A DNA stretch of 64,000 nucleotides from Microbacterium sp. AK031. Lineage in GTDB: Bacteria > Actinomycetota > Actinomycetes > Actinomycetales > Microbacteriaceae. Every line of letters starts with the position of its first letter. Within the stretch, counting starts at the first letter, position 1. The notes under the pieces were generated by a model that was not told where the DNA came from, did no database searches, and worked only from the letters and a program-made list of their open reading frames with translations. The position numbers and the translations under genes were made by a program. Shown piece after piece: positions 57,515-64,000 of the stretch. The stretch spans positions 620,001 to 684,000 of the forward strand of contig NZ_JANUCA010000001.1 of the NCBI RefSeq assembly GCF_024807145.1. Reading direction: 5' to 3'.

Positions 57515-59731
57515 ATGCCCTCCGAAACCTTGACTCTCGCCCAGGCTGCAAGCCTCAGCTCGGGCGGAAGCTTCTGGACGACCAAGGCGGTCGGCGACAT
57601 CCCGGCCATCTTCGTCACGGACGGACCGCACGGCCTGCGCAAGCAGACCGGATCGGCCGATCATCTGGGGATCGGCAGCAGCGTGCCCGCCACCTGTTTC
57701 CCGCCGCTGGCGGGACTCGGCCAGAGCTGGGACCCCGAGCTCATCTTCCGGGTCGGCGCCGCGCTCGGTGACGAGTGCCAGGCCGAGAATGTGCACGTGC
57801 TCCTCGGGCCCGGCATCAACATCAAGCGATCGCCGCTCGGCGGACGCAACTTCGAGTACCTGTCCGAGGATCCCCATGTGTCCGGTGCGCTCGGTGCTGC
57901 CTGGGTCTCGGGCCTGCAGAGCAGAGGCGTCGGAGGGTCGCTCAAACACTACGCCCTGAACAATCAGGAGCACGACCGCATGCGGGCTAGCTCCGATGTC
58001 GACCCGCGTCCGCTGCGAGAGGTATACCTGCGCGGCTTCCGCCGCGTGGTCGAAGACGCGAAGCCGTGGACCGTCATGTGCTCCTACAACCGTGCCAACG
58101 GTGTCCAGGTCTCCGAAGATCCGTTCCTGCTGACGCAGGTGCTGCGTGACGAGTGGGGCTATGACGGTGTCGTCGTGTCCGACTGGGGCGCCGTCCGCGA
58201 TCGCGTTGCCGCAGTCGCTGCCGGGCTCGACCTCACCATGCCCTTCGACGGAGGTGGCTCGGATGCCGCGCTCGTCGCAGCCGTCGAGGCCGGAGTCGTC
58301 GATCGGGCGGTCGTAGATCGTGCGGCATCCCGTGTCGAAGCGCTCGCGCGCACGGCGACGGCAGCAGCTCAAATCGGAGCGACATACGATCGCGACGAGC
58401 ACCACGCCCTCGCCCGTGAAGCCGCGGCGCGGTCGATCGTGCTGCTGAAGAACGAGACCGGCCTTCTGCCCCTCGCACCGGCCGGATCGATTGCCGTCAT
58501 CGGCGCGTTCGCCGAGACACCCCGCTACCAGGGCGGCGGGAGTTCGCACGTGACCGCGACGCGGGTCGATGTGCCGCTCGAAGAGATCCGCGCCGCCGCA
58601 CCAGACGCCGAGGTCGGCTTCGCGCCAGGCTTCACCGTCGACGGGAGCGGCGCGCAGTCGACACTGGTCGCGGAAGCGGTCGACGCCGCGGCATCCGCCG
58701 ATGTCGCCGTCGTCTTCCTCGGCCTCGACGCCCGACAGGAATCCGAAGGCTTCGACAGGGAGAACCTCGACCTTCCTGCCGAACAGCGGGAACTGCTGGC
58801 CGCGGTCGCCGCGGCTCAGCCGAACACGGTCGTCGTGCTCTCGCACGGCGGCGCGCTCGACCTTCGTGAGGTGGCCGCGCACGCCGCGGCTATCCTCGAC
58901 GGCAACCTGCTCGGCCAGGCAGGGGGTGGTGCGATCGCCGACATCCTGTTCGGTGCCGTCTGTCCATCGGGCAAGCTCACCGAGACGGTTCCGCTGCGGA
59001 TCGAGGACACCCCCGCGTACCTGGACTTCCCCGGCGAGCACCAGCACGTGCGCTATGCCGAAGGCCTCCACGTCGGCTACCGCTGGTACGACGCGCGCGA
59101 CCTCGATGTCGCGTTCCCGTTCGGGCACGGTCTCTCCTACACGACGTTCGAGTACGGCGCGGCCTCCGCGCGCGCGCAGGGCGATGGGATCGTCGTGGGA
59201 ATCGAGGTGACCAATACCGGTCAACGAGCAGGTCGCGAGGTCGTGCAGGCGTACGTCTCGGTGCCCGAGTCGGCTCAAGTGCGCGTCCCCCGTGCGCTCG
59301 CTGGCTTCGCGAGTGTCGACCTCGAGCCCGGCGAGCGTCGCGAAGTGGAGATCCACATCGACAGACGCGACCTCGAGTACTGGGACATCCGCCTGGATCG
59401 ATTCGTCCTCGAATCGGGCCGCTACGTCGTCACGCTCGGATCTTCCAGCCGTGATCTGCGCGCCAGCGTCGAGGTCGAGCTCGGCGGCGACGAGGTGTCA
59501 TTCCCCCTCACTCTCGAGTCAACGATGGGTGAGGTTCTGTCGAACCCCACGGCGGCCGCGCTGATCGCGCAGGCGATGCCGATGCCCGACTTGCCTGAGG
59601 GAGATGCGATGGGCACCGACATGGCCCGAATGATGGCCAGCATCCCGATCGAACGCACGATCTCGTTCAGCGGCGGATCAGCGACACGCGAGCAGCTCGA
59701 GCAGCTTCTCGCCGCAGCGAACGCCGACTGA
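57515..59731 (+). CDS. GH3 family beta-glycosidase with C-terminal helical module
   Basis: 738 residues. GH3 N-terminal barrel with nucleophile Asp223 in VVVSDWGAV and the substrate-binding GGSLKHYALNNQEHDRM loop; GH3 C-terminal sandwich (AVIGAFAETPRYQGGGSSH); fibronectin III domain (about 560-660). The last 70 residues (STMGEVLSNPTAAALIAQAM, then FSGGSATREQLEQLL) form a helical tail. No signal peptide. Probably a beta-glucosidase or beta-xylosidase acting after desulfation. ATG 57515 follows AAAGGAAA; GTG 57485 in frame overlaps the MFS stop. Confidence 0.92.
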   Translation: MPSETLTLAQAASLSSGGSFWTTKAVGDIPAIFVTDGPHGLRKQTGSADHLGIGSSVPATCFPPLAGLGQSWDPELIFRVGAALGDECQAENVHVLLGPGINIKRSPLGGRNFEYLSEDPHVSGALGAAWVSGLQSRGVGGSLKHYALNNQEHDRMRASSDVDPRPLREVYLRGFRRVVEDAKPWTVMCSYNRANGVQVSEDPFLLTQVLRDEWGYDGVVVSDWGAVRDRVAAVAAGLDLTMPFDGGGSDAALVAAVEAGVVDRAVVDRAASRVEALARTATAAAQIGATYDRDEHHALAREAAARSIVLLKNETGLLPLAPAGSIAVIGAFAETPRYQGGGSSHVTATRVDVPLEEIRAAAPDAEVGFAPGFTVDGSGAQSTLVAEAVDAAASADVAVVFLGLDARQESEGFDRENLDLPAEQRELLAAVAAAQPNTVVVLSHGGALDLREVAAHAAAILDGNLLGQAGGGAIADILFGAVCPSGKLTETVPLRIEDTPAYLDFPGEHQHVRYAEGLHVGYRWYDARDLDVAFPFGHGLSYTTFEYGAASARAQGDGIVVGIEVTNTGQRAGREVVQAYVSVPESAQVRVPRALAGFASVDLEPGERREVEIHIDRRDLEYWDIRLDRFVLESGRYVVTLGSSSRDLRASVEVELGGDEVSFPLTLESTMGEVLSNPTAAALIAQAMPMPDLPEGDAMGTDMARMMASIPIERTISFSGGSATREQLEQLLAAANAD

Positions 59732-59736
59732 CCCTC

Positions 59737-59770
59737 GGGTGGTGGGGGCGACACGTCGCCCCCACCACCC
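59737..59770 (+). terminator. Terminator of the PadR-sulfatase-MFS-GH3 operon
   Basis: GGGTGGTGGGGGCGA (59737-59751) and TCGCCCCCACCACCC (59756-59770) form a perfect 15-bp stem with a 4-nt loop, 5 nt after the GH3 stop. No T-run. The sequence 59771-59860 shows nothing recognisable. Confidence 0.75.
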
Positions 59771-59860
59771 GTCAGTTCCCAACGTGCCGCGGCGTCTCAT
59801 CCGTCCACCGCGGCCGAGCCCATCGCGCCCGGGAGTCGGCGACAAACGGTGACGTCCCAT

Positions 59861-61230
59861 GGGGTGGTGTAGTTCTCAGCTCGGAGTGTCACGTCGTTGA
59901 CGTGGTGAGCCATCGTGCGATGGTCAGTGAGAACTGTCTAGGAATCTCAACGTAAGGACGCAACGCACGATGGCTCTTGACCAGTCTGCCCTCCTCGAGC
60001 TCCTCGGGGAACTGAAACTCACCGATATCACCTGACCGGATCCGTGTCGCGACGGAAGCGCTCTATCAGGAGCTGATCGATGCGGAAGCGGCCGCGTTCA
60101 TCGGCGCCGCCCCGTTCGAGCGCACTCCGGCGCGGACCACGCAACGCAATGGCACCCGCCCGCGCACCCTGACGACCACGGCTGGGGATCTCGAGCTGCG
60201 GCTCCCGGGGCTGCGGCAAGGGTCCTTCTTCCCGTCGTTGCTGGAGCGGCGCCGCCGTGTTGATAAGGCCGTGTTCGCGGTGGTCATGGAGGCCTATGTT
60301 CACGGTGTGAGCACTCGCAAGGTCGATGACCTCGTGAAAGCGCTCGGCGCGGACACCGGCATCTCCAAATCCGAGGTGTCGCGGATCTGCGCGAACCTGG
60401 ACGAGGATGTTGTCGCGTTCCGCGACCGGCCCCTCGCCGACACCACGTATCCGTATGTGTTCCTCGATGCGACCTATTGCAAAGGAAGGGTCGGCCGGCG
60501 GGTCGTCTCTCAAGCTGTCGTCGTCGCGATCGGTGTCGCGGCCGCCGTGAAGTTTCGGTTTCGAGGTCGGAGAGACCGAGTCGCAGCCGTTCTGGACGAG
60601 CTTCCTGCGCAGCCTGAAGGCCCGCGGGCTCGGCGGGGTGAAGCTCGTCATCTCCGACGCGCACACCGGGCTGGTCTCCGCAATCGAGACGGTGTTCGCC
60701 GGCGCTGCCTGGCAGCTGCAGGGTGCATTTCATGCGCAACGTGCTCTCCAACGTCCCGAAGGCGTCGGGGCCGATGGTCGCATCGATCATCCGCACGATC
60801 TTCGCGCAACCCGACACCGAGCATGTCTTCGCCCAGTTCCACGAGGTCGTCAGGATGCTCACCCGCTCGCATCCGAAGATCGCCGACATGCTCGAGGACG
60901 CGAAGAACGACATCCTCGCGTTCTGCGGATTCCCGCAACAGCACTGGCGACAGATCTGGACCATGAATCCCCTGGAAAGCGTCAACAAGGAGATCAAGCG
61001 CCGCACGGACATCGTCGGCACCTTCCCCAACCCCGCAACTCTCCTGCGCCTGGCAGGGCACGTCCTGATCGAGCAGCACGACGAATGGGACGGCGCCGAC
61101 CGCCGCTACTTCAGCGAGCACTCCATGAAGCTCCTGACGTCACCGAAGAGGAGATCGCCATCCCAGAACTCGCTGCGGCATAGCCACAAACAGTTGAACT
61201 CGCACGGTGTCGAGAACCTCCACCACTCAG
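59861..61230 (+). mobile_element. IS256-family insertion sequence, decayed
   Basis: About 1.37 kb. Candidate terminal inverted repeats are GGTGGTGTAGTTCTC at 59863-59877 and the reverse complement of GAGAACCTCCACCACT at the right end (61213-61228), which agree at most positions. A frameshifted transposase lies between. It sits just inside the right end of the island. Confidence 0.75.
59970..61183 (+). pseudogene. IS256-family (Mutator) transposase pseudogene
   Basis: Reading MALDQSALLELLGELKLTDI from ATG 59970 hits a stop at once, near 60036; the frame resumes as RIRVATEALYQEL. Further shifts occur near 60540 (after VVVAIGVAA), near 60713 (WQ then a 2-nt loss before CRVHFMRN) and near 61140 (before EEEIAIPELAAA). 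All conserved blocks remain, with DATYCKGRVGRR, ISDAHTGL and WTMNPLESVNKEIKRR holding the DDE residues. At least four indels mean it is inactive. Confidence 0.88.
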
Positions 61231-61249
61231 CGAATTGCCACTTGGCCGT

Positions 61250-61271
61250 GACCAGAAACGAGACCAGAAAC
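61250..61271 (+). repeat. Possible integrase arm-type repeats, right end
   Basis: Two exact tandem copies of GACCAGAAAC with a 12-bp period (61250-61259, 61262-61271). The first 16 bp are identical to 51168-51183 near the left end, in the same orientation. The rest of 61231-61400 shows no gene I can support. Confidence 0.5.
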
Positions 61272-61400
61272 TCCTTGAGCGCCTCAGAATCAGCCCGTTT
61301 GCGCCCGTGGCAGCCGGTACACTGGGCCTATGAAACCCGCGGAAATCGGCGGAATCATGCGGCAACACGAAGGGGGAGTCGTCACCCCGACGACCAACCT

Positions 61401-61431
61401 TTGTTCTTGGTTCGAGTCCAGGTACCCCAGC
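61401..61431 (+). repeat. attR core (31-bp copy of the tRNA-Gln 3' end)
   Basis: Identical to 51064-51094. No 5' half of a tRNA precedes it; the upstream sequence is island DNA, so it is an attachment scar and not a tRNA gene. Confidence 0.85.
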
Positions 61432-61469
61432 CACAGAAGATCCCTCGCGACAGCGGGGGTTTTCTGTGG
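61431..61469 (+). terminator. Original tRNA-Gln terminator, now stranded behind attR
   Basis: CCACAGAA (61431-61438) pairs with TTCTGTGG (61462-61469), with an inner TCCC/GGGG stem and TTTT in the right arm. It directly follows the attR core, as expected for the pre-integration tRNA-Gln locus. Confidence 0.75.
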
Positions 61470-61525
61470 TTCACGACACCTGCGCGACGGCATCCGAAGA
61501 AGCGGTCATCAACGGTGAGGGTCCC

Positions 61526-62500
61526 ATGTCACGCTTGTCCATCATCCGTGAGCAGCACGGCGACGACACCATCTACCGCGAGGCGGGGCGGCGGATTACA
61601 AGCGCCCGTGAGATCGCCAGGATCGACGCACTCGCGATCCCGCCGGCATGGACCGATGTCGAGATCGCGCGTTCGTCGTCAGCCAAGGTGCTCGCTCGCG
61701 GTATCGATGACGCAGGTCGGCGACAGGCCATCTACAGCCCGGCGTACCGGCGCCGACAGGAGAAGAAGAAGTACGCGCGCATCCTGCGGTTCGCAGAACG
61801 TCTGCCGCGTCTGCGTAAGCAAGTCGAGCATGACCTGCGCAGGCGCCGTATCAGCGAGGACAAGGTCGTCGCATGCATCGTCAAGCTCATCGACCAGGAG
61901 TTCTTCCGTGTCGGCAATCCTGAGTATGCCCGCAAGTACAGCCACTACGGGATCACGACGCTGCGCCGCAAGCACACCGACGTCTCCTCGAGCAAGGTCA
62001 CATTCGATTTCGTCGGCAAGAGCGGGAAGCGGCATGTCAAGACGGTGCGCGATCCGCAGATCGTCCGCATCATCCGCCAGCTGAACGAGATGCCTGGGCA
62101 CGAGATCTTCCGCTTCTTCGACGAGGACGGGATCATCCGTGACGTCGACAGCAAGCGGGTGAACGCCTACGTGAAGAAGCACATGGGCAGCGAATTCTCC
62201 GTGAAGGACTTCCGCACCTGGGGTGGCACTCTGCTCGCGACCTCTGCACTGCTGGCGAGTGAGCAAGATGAAGATGCTGAGGATGCAGCCATTGTCCGCG
62301 ACGTCGTTGCCGATGTCGCGGAACGCCTGGGCAACACCCCGACGGTGACGAAGGACTCCTACATAGATCCGCGCGTGTTCACGGCCTTCGAGGACGGCGC
62401 GACCATCCCTGAAGTTCGCAGGGCGATGGGCCGTATGCGCCCACGCAAGTACCTGACCGTCGAGGAGCAATGCGTGCTCAAGGTGCTGCGCAAGCGCTGA
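61526..62500 (+). CDS. DNA topoisomerase IB (poxvirus-like)
   Basis: 324 residues. Relaxes supercoils through a 3'-phosphotyrosine. N-terminal region IPPAWTDVEIA, catalytic domain with KYSHYGITTLRRKH, KDFRTWGGTLLA (Arg/His-type catalytic block) and the nucleophile Tyr279 in DSYIDPRVF. ATG 61526 with GTGAGGG upstream is preferred; the frame stays open to 61466 through the tRNA terminator region. First core gene after the island. Confidence 0.92.
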   Translation: MSRLSIIREQHGDDTIYREAGRRITSAREIARIDALAIPPAWTDVEIARSSSAKVLARGIDDAGRRQAIYSPAYRRRQEKKKYARILRFAERLPRLRKQVEHDLRRRRISEDKVVACIVKLIDQEFFRVGNPEYARKYSHYGITTLRRKHTDVSSSKVTFDFVGKSGKRHVKTVRDPQIVRIIRQLNEMPGHEIFRFFDEDGIIRDVDSKRVNAYVKKHMGSEFSVKDFRTWGGTLLATSALLASEQDEDAEDAAIVRDVVADVAERLGNTPTVTKDSYIDPRVFTAFEDGATIPEVRRAMGRMRPRKYLTVEEQCVLKVLRKR

Positions 62501-62515
62501 GCGTCTCCGACGGCG

Positions 62516-63529
62516 TCAGCCGACGTGTCTGGTGAGCCACGACATGGGGTCCACGGCGACACTGTCGATATGCACCTCGAAGTGCAGGCAGGACCCGAAG
62601 ACGTAGCCCGTCGCCCCGACATCGCCGATGTATTGGCCCGCCGTGACGCAGTCGCCGACCTGTACCGCGCGCGTGCCGTAGTTCATGTGCGAGTACACGG
62701 TGCTGACGGCCTCGCCATCGATGACGCTCTCGATCTGGATCGTCACCCCGTATCCCTCGAAGCTTTCGGTGGAGCGCGAGACGCAGCCGTCCATCGCAGC
62801 GTTGATCGGTGCGCCGATGGGGGCGGCGAAATCCTGTCCGAGGTGCGATCGTCCTGGTCGTGAAGCCCCGAAGCCGTCAGTGAACGAATACGCTCCGTCG
62901 ACCATCGGCATCACGACCTGCTCGGCGATGGGGATCTCGACGGCGCTGCCGAGAGGCATCCCTGCGGCCAGAGCGGCGGCGACCGCTCGAGAGTGAGTCT
63001 CGTCGATCTCTTCCTGCGTCGTTGCGGAGAAGTTGCCGCGCGGGGCGATCTCGGCGCGGATCTCATCGTTGGATCTGTACGACTGCGCGTCACCATCGAT
63101 GGTTGTCGAGATGCCGGCGGCGGTGGTCGCCGCAACCAGATCGGCACCAGGGCTCAGGGAGGGGAGAGCTACGCCGGCGATCATCGCGCCCACAGAGAGA
63201 GCGGCTCCCACGGCCTTGGCTCTCGCCCAGGGGCGGGTGCGTGGGGTCGGGCGTCGCGTCGTCGCTGCTGGGGCCGCGGCCGAGCGTGCGGCCGAGGTCG
63301 CGACCGAGCGTGCGGCAGGTGTTGCGCGGTGGGGCGGCTCGGTCGTCTCGAGCGGTGTCCGTTCCTGGGCCGTGTCAGCCGGGGTCGAGCGTTGACGCAT
63401 GTCGCGCCGCAGGAGCGGTCGAGATGCGTTGAGGGTATCTGGGTCTGCCGAGGCGGAATCGGGTGCGCGCTCGGGTCGCACTGAAGTCGTGAGGGATCCT
63501 TCCGGTACAGAACGGCTCGTTCTGCTCAT
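62516..63529 (-). CDS. M23-family metallopeptidase, membrane-anchored
   Basis: 337 residues. A long Pro/Ser/Arg-rich cytoplasmic N-terminus (about 105 residues), one membrane span (about 107-130; VGAALSVGAMIAGVALPSL), then an extracellular part with a LytM domain. Zinc ligands HLGQDF (HxxxD) and HFEVHID (HxH) are complete, so it should cut peptidoglycan stem peptides. Two cysteines (DGCVSR, GDCVTAG) may pair. ATG at 63529 has AGGGA upstream. An imperfect GTTAC-N6-GTAAT repeat lies about 20 bp before it. Confidence 0.88.
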   Translation of the reverse strand: MSRTSRSVPEGSLTTSVRPERAPDSASADPDTLNASRPLLRRDMRQRSTPADTAQERTPLETTEPPHRATPAARSVATSAARSAAAPAATTRRPTPRTRPWARAKAVGAALSVGAMIAGVALPSLSPGADLVAATTAAGISTTIDGDAQSYRSNDEIRAEIAPRGNFSATTQEEIDETHSRAVAAALAAGMPLGSAVEIPIAEQVVMPMVDGAYSFTDGFGASRPGRSHLGQDFAAPIGAPINAAMDGCVSRSTESFEGYGVTIQIESVIDGEAVSTVYSHMNYGTRAVQVGDCVTAGQYIGDVGATGYVFGSCLHFEVHIDSVAVDPMSWLTRHVG

Positions 63530-63629
63530 CGTCGATCCCTTCGGGCGAGACCGTTACCGATCTGTAATGTATGCGGCGCATGGTTGCGTCGTCAAATCGA
63601 GTGCCGTGACGGGACGCGGGTGACAGCAG

Positions 63630-63666
63630 GAAGGCCTGATCCCCGGGATGCGGGGATCAGGCCTTC
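63630..63666 (-). terminator. Terminator of the cold-shock gene
   Basis: GAAGGCCTGATCCCC (63630-63644) and GGGGATCAGGCCTTC (63652-63666) form a perfect 15-bp stem with a 7-nt loop, 12 nt after the minus-strand csp stop. No T-run. Confidence 0.75.
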
Positions 63667-63678
63667 GAGTGTTCTAAT

Positions 63679-63882
63679 TCAGAGCGCGGTGATGTTCGTC
63701 GCCTGGGGACCCTTGGGGCCCTGCTCCGTGTCGAACTCGACCTTCTGTGCTTCCTCGAGGTTGCGGTGTCCGCTGCCCTGGATCGCGCTGAAGTGCGCGA
63801 AGACATCGGCAGATCCGTCATCGGGAGCAATGAAGCCGTAGCCCTTGTCGGAGTTGAACCATTTGACAGTGCCAGTGGCCAT
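63679..63882 (-). CDS. Cold-shock protein (CspA family)
   Basis: 67 residues, a single CSD that binds single-stranded RNA/DNA as a chaperone. RNP1 is KGYGFI and RNP2 is [19 protein letters not shown] is the standard start. AAAGGAAA precedes ATG 63882. The remaining 118 nt to the window end (63883-64000) are its 5' leader/promoter region; no other gene is seen there. Confidence 0.96.
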   Translation of the reverse strand: MATGTVKWFNSDKGYGFIAPDDGSADVFAHFSAIQGSGHRNLEEAQKVEFDTEQGPKGPQATNITAL

Positions 63883-64000
63883 GCTGTGTTTCCTTTGTGT
63901 TCGTGGGCCGAGCTTCGACCCGTAATGCCTCGACGATGTTCGGCTCGGCAGATTGTGGGGCTCTCAGTGCGACGGCGGAGAATTCGCGGCGTCTCTGTGC

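Larger units (their letters stand above)
51064..61431. mobile_element. Genomic island integrated at the 3' end of tRNA-Gln
   Basis: About 10.3 kb between two direct copies of a 31-bp sequence from the tRNA-Gln 3' end. The left copy belongs to the complete tRNA; the right copy is truncated and followed by a hairpin that looks like the original tRNA terminator. The contents are accessory: IS3 and IS256 remains, a broken arylsulfatase gene, and the FGE/DUF202/PadR/sulfatase/MFS/GH3 module. No integrase, excisionase or mobilisation gene is seen, so the element looks fixed or dependent on outside functions. Confidence 0.8.

Noticed and set aside
57029..59356. A 775-codon open frame antisense to the MFS and GH3 genes
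   Set aside because: Same reason: it shadows two genes with complete catalytic motifs and has no motif of its own.
61111..61434. A minus-strand frame of 107 codons crossing attR
   Set aside because: Proteins like this are often predicted over tRNA 3' ends. It reads through the tRNA fragment, the tandem repeats and the end of the transposase remnant, so it is not a gene.
61466..61525. Longer N-terminus for topoisomerase IB
   Set aside because: The frame is open to 61466, but those codons lie in the tRNA terminator region and do not match the family; ATG 61526 has a ribosome binding site.
62359..62376. Unusual active site SYIDP in topoisomerase IB
   Set aside because: The nucleophile Tyr is present and the residues after it vary in bacterial members; I have no ground to call it abnormal.
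63540..63600. c-di-AMP riboswitch before the M23 gene
   Set aside because: Such riboswitches often precede actinobacterial cell-wall hydrolases, but the leader here is too short and lacks the conserved core; only an imperfect GTTAC-N6-GTAAT repeat is visible.

Overview
The window is a high-GC actinobacterial chromosome segment that fits the Microbacteriaceae (Microbacterium or a close relative). The evidence is gene content and order (miaB-miaA-dapF-hflX; otsAB-ilvDBNC; serA-leuB-ilvE-gltX-tRNA-Gln), many GTG starts, an ssrA tag reading AETKRNDFALAA, and many genes with a TANNNT hexamer 6-7 nt before the start codon, which suggests leaderless mRNAs. I made no database comparison, so the genus is an inference.

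Layout. 1-8.3 kb: housekeeping genes: miaB (5' end outside the window), miaA, a short GNAT gene, dapF, an FMN monooxygenase, an RsmC-like methyltransferase, hflX and a SIMPL protein. 8.4-10.5 kb: ssrA (tmRNA), a lipoprotein, hisN and tRNA-Lys(CTT). 10.5-15.8 kb: SDR, YbaK and an IclR regulator divergent from a succinyl-CoA:3-oxoacid CoA-transferase plus thiolase operon. 15.9-24.4 kb: a decayed MFS gene, trehalose synthesis (otsA, otsB) and branched-chain amino acid synthesis (ilvD, ilvB, ilvN, ilvC). 24.4-34.9 kb: a sugar locus with two GH29 enzymes, a ROK repressor, an ABC importer, a ROK kinase, an M81 protein and CutC. 34.9-38.4 kb: an FAD/4Fe-4S D-2-hydroxyacid dehydrogenase and its divergent GntR regulator. 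38.4-50.9 kb: small membrane proteins, serA, a TetR/DHA2 efflux pair, leuB, ilvE, an FAH-family enzyme, an MFS gene, a methyltransferase and gltX.

51.0-61.4 kb is a genomic island. The full tRNA-Gln(CTG) gene stands at the left edge. A 31-bp copy of its 3' end stands at 61401-61431, followed by what looks like the original tRNA terminator. The island carries IS3 and IS256 debris, the 3' end of a lost arylsulfatase, and a compact module: a formylglycine-generating enzyme with two overlapping DUF202 membrane genes on one strand; PadR, a Cys-type sulfatase, an MFS importer and a GH3 glycosidase on the other. No integrase gene is visible. The most likely reading is import of a sulfated glycoside, desulfation in the cytoplasm by an FGly-activated sulfatase, then GH3 cleavage, all under PadR. 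The sulfatase and the GH3 enzyme appear to share a similar C-terminal helical module of about 70 residues, which is the most interesting observation here.

61.5-64 kb returns to core genes: DNA topoisomerase IB, an M23 peptidase and a cold-shock protein.
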